Of a stretch of DNA of 64,000 nt, positions 59,450-64,000 are shown piece by piece. Source of the DNA: Hibiscus mutabilis (lineage: Eukaryota; Streptophyta; Magnoliopsida; Malvales; Malvaceae); contig CM033747.1 of NCBI GenBank assembly GCA_019671005.1, positions 23,029,188 through 23,093,187 on the forward strand, read 5' to 3'. The position numbers and the translations under genes were made by a program. Position 1 is the stretch's first letter. Every line of letters begins with the position of its first letter. The notes under the pieces were generated by a model, which was not told the origin of the DNA, ran no database searches, and was given only the letters and a program-made list of their open reading frames with translations.

Positions 59450-60373
59450 TAACCTTTTTTTTAGAGTCGAGCCACCGGTCGATTATTTTTTTGTCTTAGT
59501 TGAGTGGAAACTATAAATTCGATTTTATTTATTTTGTGATCCCTTTTTCTATTAAATTTTTTACAAAAAAGGTTTTTAAAAAATTTCCCATGATTTTTTT
59601 GCATATCATGAACTCTACACTCGAGCTCTGTCCCTTTTAAGTGGGAGTGAAGCTACACCTTCGTGAGGTATCGCCTCCGTGTAGGATAGTGGATCACTTT
59701 TGGGATACATTTATACCTTCTGTCTTCGTGAGATATTCATCTCCATGCAGACGTAGGGAAATGTATCCTCCCGAATCGATGTCCTAACGATAGTTTGGGT
59801 ACCGTTACTTTAGAACCTAAACCACATGTAGTGAACCATAGTAGCCTACCTTATATAAAACTATATAGAACCTCTGCCTGTTTAGAGAGTCACCCGATAG
59901 GTGCATGGTAGAGAGTTAGGGGGTTTCTTTAATTTTTTTTAAAATTATGCTCTTTTATTTCAGTATCATTAATTTTCTCGCAATGAAGCATATACTACCT
60001 ATCATGCCGATGTTTTATGCAGGTAGAAAAGCATGTTCGGGTAGGATCCAATAGTTAAAATGGACGGATAGAAAGCATGATGGGGTAGGATTGCTTTTAT
60101 TCAAAAAAAGCATGTCCACTTATAGGTTCTATACCTTCTTAATTTTTTGTAAAAAATTATTGATTATTTAATCCGTACTAACTTGCTTTATTTTGTTTTT
60201 GCATTGCATTTAGCATCTTATTTTACATTCATTTGCATCACATCATATTGCATAATCATTTCTTGTTCGAGCTCCTGATCCTGAGAGAATTGCGATCGCA
60301 GTGATTTTGAGGCATCCGATCTGGCAGAGTCAGCATTGGTTTTTCACTCGAAACAAGACTAAAAATGGATGGC
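59450..60373 (+). other. 5' leader of the third Tat/Ogre element
   Basis: Untranslated interior after the PBS. It contains a near-duplicate pair CTTCGTGAGGTATCGCCTCC / CTTCGTGAGATATTCATCTCC (59658, 59722) and another, AAGCATGTTCGGGTAGGAT / AAGCATGATGGGGTAGGAT (60029, 60074). It ends where the next element begins. Confidence 0.65.
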
Positions 60374-62864
60374 TATAACACCCCAAAATTCCCCCAATTC
60401 AGAAAACCTAATTTACGAAATATCTAATTCGAAACCCTAACATTTTAGGATTTTATTTTTTTTGAAAACCCTAATTGAGAATTAGATTGGATGTTAGTAT
60501 TAATTTCCAGTGACCAAATTGATAAAAAAATGGAACTTTGGTGACATTCTAAAGTGAGAATTAAAGTTGCAACCCTAACTTTGTTATTTACCCGGTTAAT
60601 TGAGGTATTTAATCCTCTTTCAATAGAGACCTTGGCTCTCCCTCTTTTGGTTCAGCTGCACCCCTTTATTCTCTCACCCTCTCTCTCGATAGCCAACCTC
60701 CCCTTCAGTTCCGATCAAGCTTCGACGAAGGCGTTACCATCGTCTGTTTAGAGCTCCACCACCACCATTCGAATCCACCTCGACTTTCGACCAGAACCCG
60801 TACAACTATCACCCATCATCGTTGATCTTTTTTTTAAAAACAAAACAAAAACCATTCGGTCTTCACATCGTGGCTCCTTGCTCCGCCGTGCTATTTGGAT
60901 TCGTCGTTGGGTAAGCTTCATCTCTCTTTTCAGTTCATGTTTTGTATCGTTGAGCGTTGTTTGTTAATCGGGTATTGGTTGTTTTATATGTCGTTGTCGT
61001 TTTGTGTGTACTACCGTCGCCGTTATGTGTACGCTGCCACCGTTACATGAACACCGCTGCTGTCTTTTTGTGTTTGTGCCGCTGGTGAGCCAATGCCATC
61101 CTTGCTGATTTGGCTGCCCCGTCTAGGGTGTTCAAACCCTAGAGCTAATGGTAACAATGTGTTTAGGGTTGGGCTTGTTGTGCGTTTGTGATCTTGTGAG
61201 CCCAAATGTGAAACCAAATCGGTTGGGCCAGTAACTTGGTCTATTGCGTTACCCAAGCCCATGAGCCTGAATCGAGTGTGAGACCTTGACCCAAATTGGT
61301 TGTAGTATAATCAGACCATACCGTGTAACACAGACCGTTGACCTGAACCAAATTTTGACTTTAGACCGTTGACCGCCTGACCTGATCATTGACCTACCTG
61401 ACCGTTGACCCGACCCAGACCCGACCCGTTGATTAGATGATGTCAGCGTTGACCGGATGACATCAGCGTTGACCAGTTGACTTGGACTTGGACCTTTGAC
61501 TTTTGACCAATGTTGACCAATTAACTTTGACCAGTTGACCAAAGTTGACCAGTTTGACCAGAGGTGACCTTGACTTTGTCTTTTGACCCGAAATTAACTT
61601 TTTCAGAAAACATTCATCATGACCTTTTTCGACGTCCTAAGTCCAAATCTGTTGGCCGTTTTGTCAAATTCACACCCGAAAGCTCCGTTTTGCTAATTTG
61701 GATTAACTTGTACCTTAGTAATTTTAGAAAAATTGAGTATCAGATTAACCCAACTTATTCTCGTGTTCAGGTATCGTCTCTAAGGCTAACGATTTACCAC
61801 CTCATTCTGTTCAGACCGATTTTGCATGTTCTTCGAGGCCTTTACGTAAGTATGCCTTCGGTTTAGTTATTATGTTTTTAGTGGTGGCTTAGTGTTAGAA
61901 ATGGTTATTAATATAGAGTTATCATCGTAGGTTCTGATACGGCTAGACCTGAGCGTGAGTCACATTCTTCTTGGTATTAGAGCTGCTGCTTGCTAAGGTG
62001 TGTCTCTTTCTGTGCCACATATTTGTGTGTTTTTACTGTGTTATAAATGATGTTTTGTACCTTGCTTGATTTATTATCTGATTTTTATAGAGAATGTTTT
62101 GAAACATCATACATGGCATATTATATTGTGTTTTTAAATCAGGCATCAAATTTTCAAAAATGAGTTACTCGTAAGAGTTCGGATTTATGATTTTAGAAAT
62201 CATATCATGAGTCATGGGATCGAAATTGTGTTTGGAAAAAGTGAGGGAAACCTCCACTCTGGCGAGGGCAACCTCCACTCTGTATGATATCGGATAGTTG
62301 AGTATTGAGTCATGCATCGGACAACATAACATTATGATTTGGATTTATCAGATTTATTATGCTTTCAGAAAGGACTTTTAGAAATAAAAATACTATTTTT
62401 CTTTTATGTTGCTTGCACTTTAGAGATACACTAAGCTCTTTAGCTTACACCCCCATAGTTTCTTCTTTTAGATACTCAGACTGATTAGGCGACGCGGTAC
62501 TTAGAGCTTCTCGCATTTTACTCAGATATTTTATTATTCAGTATGAACTCTTTTCAATTATTTTGGCTTAATGTTTTAACATATTTTGGAATATTTTGTA
62601 ATTCAAACATTTGTGACATTTAAATTGGGATTTTATTTTCGCACGCGTTTCCAGATTTAATACAAATATTTTATTTAAGTACTTAAATTTTTTGAATGAT
62701 TGAGTTTGAAATTAATCGAGATATTTTATGGCAATTATTATTATTTAATAATAATTTTGATTTATAAACAAGTAAACCTAAAATGCTTTTCTTGAGGGAC
62801 AAGTTTTTTAAACTTAACTCCCAAGATTTAACCTAAGCAATTAGGTTAAATTTAGGGGGTTACA
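60374..62864 (+). repeat. 5' LTR of the 60374 element
   Basis: 2491 bp, TATAACACCCC to GGGGGTTACA, followed by a PBS. It contains a TTGAC cluster (61285-61588) and a second PBS-like word near 61971. Frames in it (for example 61023-61262 on minus) are incidental. Confidence 0.82.
61285..61588 (+). promoter_or_regulatory. Cluster of 18 TTGAC (W-box core) motifs
   Basis: By count, 18 TTGAC words in 304 bases, most followed by C as GTTGACC or TTTGACC. TTGACC/T is the binding core of plant WRKY factors. The array looks like an amplified GTTGACCAG-type minisatellite, so binding is inference. Confidence 0.6.
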
Positions 62865-62869
62865 TTTAA

Positions 62870-62881
62870 TGGTATCAGAGC
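62870..62881 (+). other. Primer-binding site, initiator-Met type
   Basis: TGGTATCAGAGC five bases inside the LTR end at 62864. Confidence 0.92.
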
Positions 62882-63097
62882 CCGGATCAACCCTCAAATT
62901 GTGAGGCTCAAAAAAATTATTTTCAAAATATTTTAACTTCTGTATGTATCTGAAATATTTTGGGATAAATGGGAATTTTCTAAAAAATAAACTACGATAT
63001 TATGTGATTTTGACTTTTTGTTTTCAATGTGTTTTAAAATCCGAGTCTCCAGTACCGAATCTAACTCTAGGCTCTTACCTTTTATAGATAGTCTACT

Positions 63098-63918
63098 ATG
63101 CCACCGCGTAGGGGTTCTAGCTTTGTGAGTGGTTGAGGCCGGGGTCGTACCACTACTTCTGTACTGATCATATGCTTTCTATTGGTCAAACAAAAAATCA
63201 GAATGAGATATCAGATAATGAGGTTGAGCCATTAGGAGGACATCAGACTAAGAGTAATAACTCTCACGACGTTGAGGACTTCGAGACAATTCAGCCATAT
63301 AGTGCCACGGTGCACCGAGAGTTGTTGCGTTATCTCCGCCAGTCAGAGGGTTTGAGAAAACCCATATCTTTCTGCTGTTGGGATGAAATTGTTTGAGGTT
63401 AAAACTGGTACACATCCAACTGATGTTGAATATTGGCTAAAGAAGTTACAATGTTTGTTTGTTGAGATAGATTACCCTGTTAATCAGAAATTGACGGCCG
63501 ATGCATCACTACTAGAGGGTGAATCACAAAATTGGTGGGAGTCTATGGTAGACACTGTTCCATCTAGTCAGGTCACATGGGAGTTTTTTCGACATGCATT
63601 TCAAGATCGATATTGGGGGTCGAGTTCTTTGCAAAGTGTCATGATGATTTTATAAATCTAAAGCAGAATGGCATGTCTGTAAATGACTATGAGATAGAGT
63701 TTCTGAGGTTAGCCAAATATGTTCCGGGGTTAGTTGCGACTGAGAAAGATAAGTGTAATTGGTTTTTGGGTGGGCTTAATTTACCGCTTCAAAGAGAAGT
63801 TGCTACACATCATGATAAGGTGTTTAGCGAGCTAGTTTGTAGAGCTAAGACTGCTGAGAGGATACATGCACTCATAAAAGAGGAGAAACTTCAGAATGCT
63901 AGTCAAGTCATAAAGTAA
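63098..63918 (+). pseudogene. Broken gag of the 60374 element
   Basis: ATG at 63098 opens MPPRRGSSFVSG and meets a TGA at 63134-63136. Later pieces are MKLFEVKTGTHPTDVEYWL (63383-63655, same frame as the ATG) and, in another frame, FINLKQNGMSVNDYEIEFLR with CNWFLGGLNLPLQREV (63577-63918, TAA). These are the successive parts of a gypsy capsid protein. At least one frameshift lies near 63610-63640. The zinc knuckle would lie beyond the window edge. Confidence 0.85.
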
Positions 63919-64000
63919 TCGGGCACATCTGCTTAGCATAGTTTTGTCAACTTGTCTAGAATGAGGCCTAGAGATGAGTCTGTTCCTCATAGCTATCGGA

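Larger units (their letters stand above)
60374..64000 (+). mobile_element. Tekay-type Ty3/gypsy element, right end outside window
   Basis: 5' LTR 60374-62864, PBS TGGTATCAGAGC, then gag in frame-shifted pieces to the window edge. It interrupts the leader of the Tat/Ogre element. The first two bases are TA instead of TG. The right-hand parts are not visible. Confidence 0.82.

Noticed and set aside
61023..61542. Minus-strand frames in the Tekay LTR
   Set aside because: They cross the TTGAC repeat and have no recognisable domain.

Overview
The window looks like intergenic DNA from a flowering plant with a large, AT-rich genome. It holds LTR retrotransposons of the Ty3/gypsy Tekay (chromodomain) and Tat/Ogre types, hAT elements, a LINE, palindromic MITEs and one intact host gene of a land-plant family (AT-hook AHL). 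The mix would suit a cotton-like eudicot; that species guess is inference and nothing here proves it. No rRNA, CRISPR array, organelle segment or convincing tRNA was seen.

Left block (1-9541): a minus-strand Tekay-type element with LTRs of about 3 kb. The window cuts its 3' LTR. Gag, protease, reverse transcriptase, RNase H, integrase and chromodomain can all be read but are broken by stops and frameshifts. AT-rich sequence with a possible SINE follows, then a 532-bp hAT MITE (11738-12269).

12.3-17.9 kb: a TIR-bounded unit (TSD AAAATATT) holding three related Tat/Ogre-type LTR copies, two on minus and one on plus. A very short internal domain carries a small basic ORF whose ATG lies in the primer-binding site.

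18.0-23.2 kb: a 4.37-kb hAT element with a perfect 8-bp TSD (TATGTGAT) and no visible transposase. Directly beside it lies an 797-bp LINE-type insertion with an 11-bp TSD.

25.7-26.6 kb: the one convincing host gene, an intronless AT-hook/PPC nuclear protein (AHL family) on minus, with a TATA box. A palindromic MITE lies upstream.

27.7-57.1 kb: a four-layer nest. A MITE (27714-57131) was split by a minus-strand Ogre element (27957-56877). The Ogre integrase gene was split by a minus-oriented gypsy LTR that is now solo (32479-44659). That solo LTR was split by a plus-strand Tekay element (35124-44016). Each junction has a perfect or near-perfect target-site duplication. The Ogre carries ORF1 (coiled coil), gag, protease, RT, RNase H and integrase, all decayed.

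57.3-64 kb: a plus-strand Tat/Ogre-type element (LTR 57289-59429, PBS, leader) interrupted at 60374 by another plus-strand Tekay-type element. That element's 5' LTR carries a dense cluster of TTGAC motifs, and its broken gag runs to the window edge.

The least-explained signals are shared by unrelated-looking Tat/Ogre LTRs. One is a GTGGGG/CCCCAC hairpin with a near-constant loop. Another is a PBS-like TGGCGACTCC copy inside the LTR. The third is a TATA plus TC-rich promoter-like module that always points antisense to the element.
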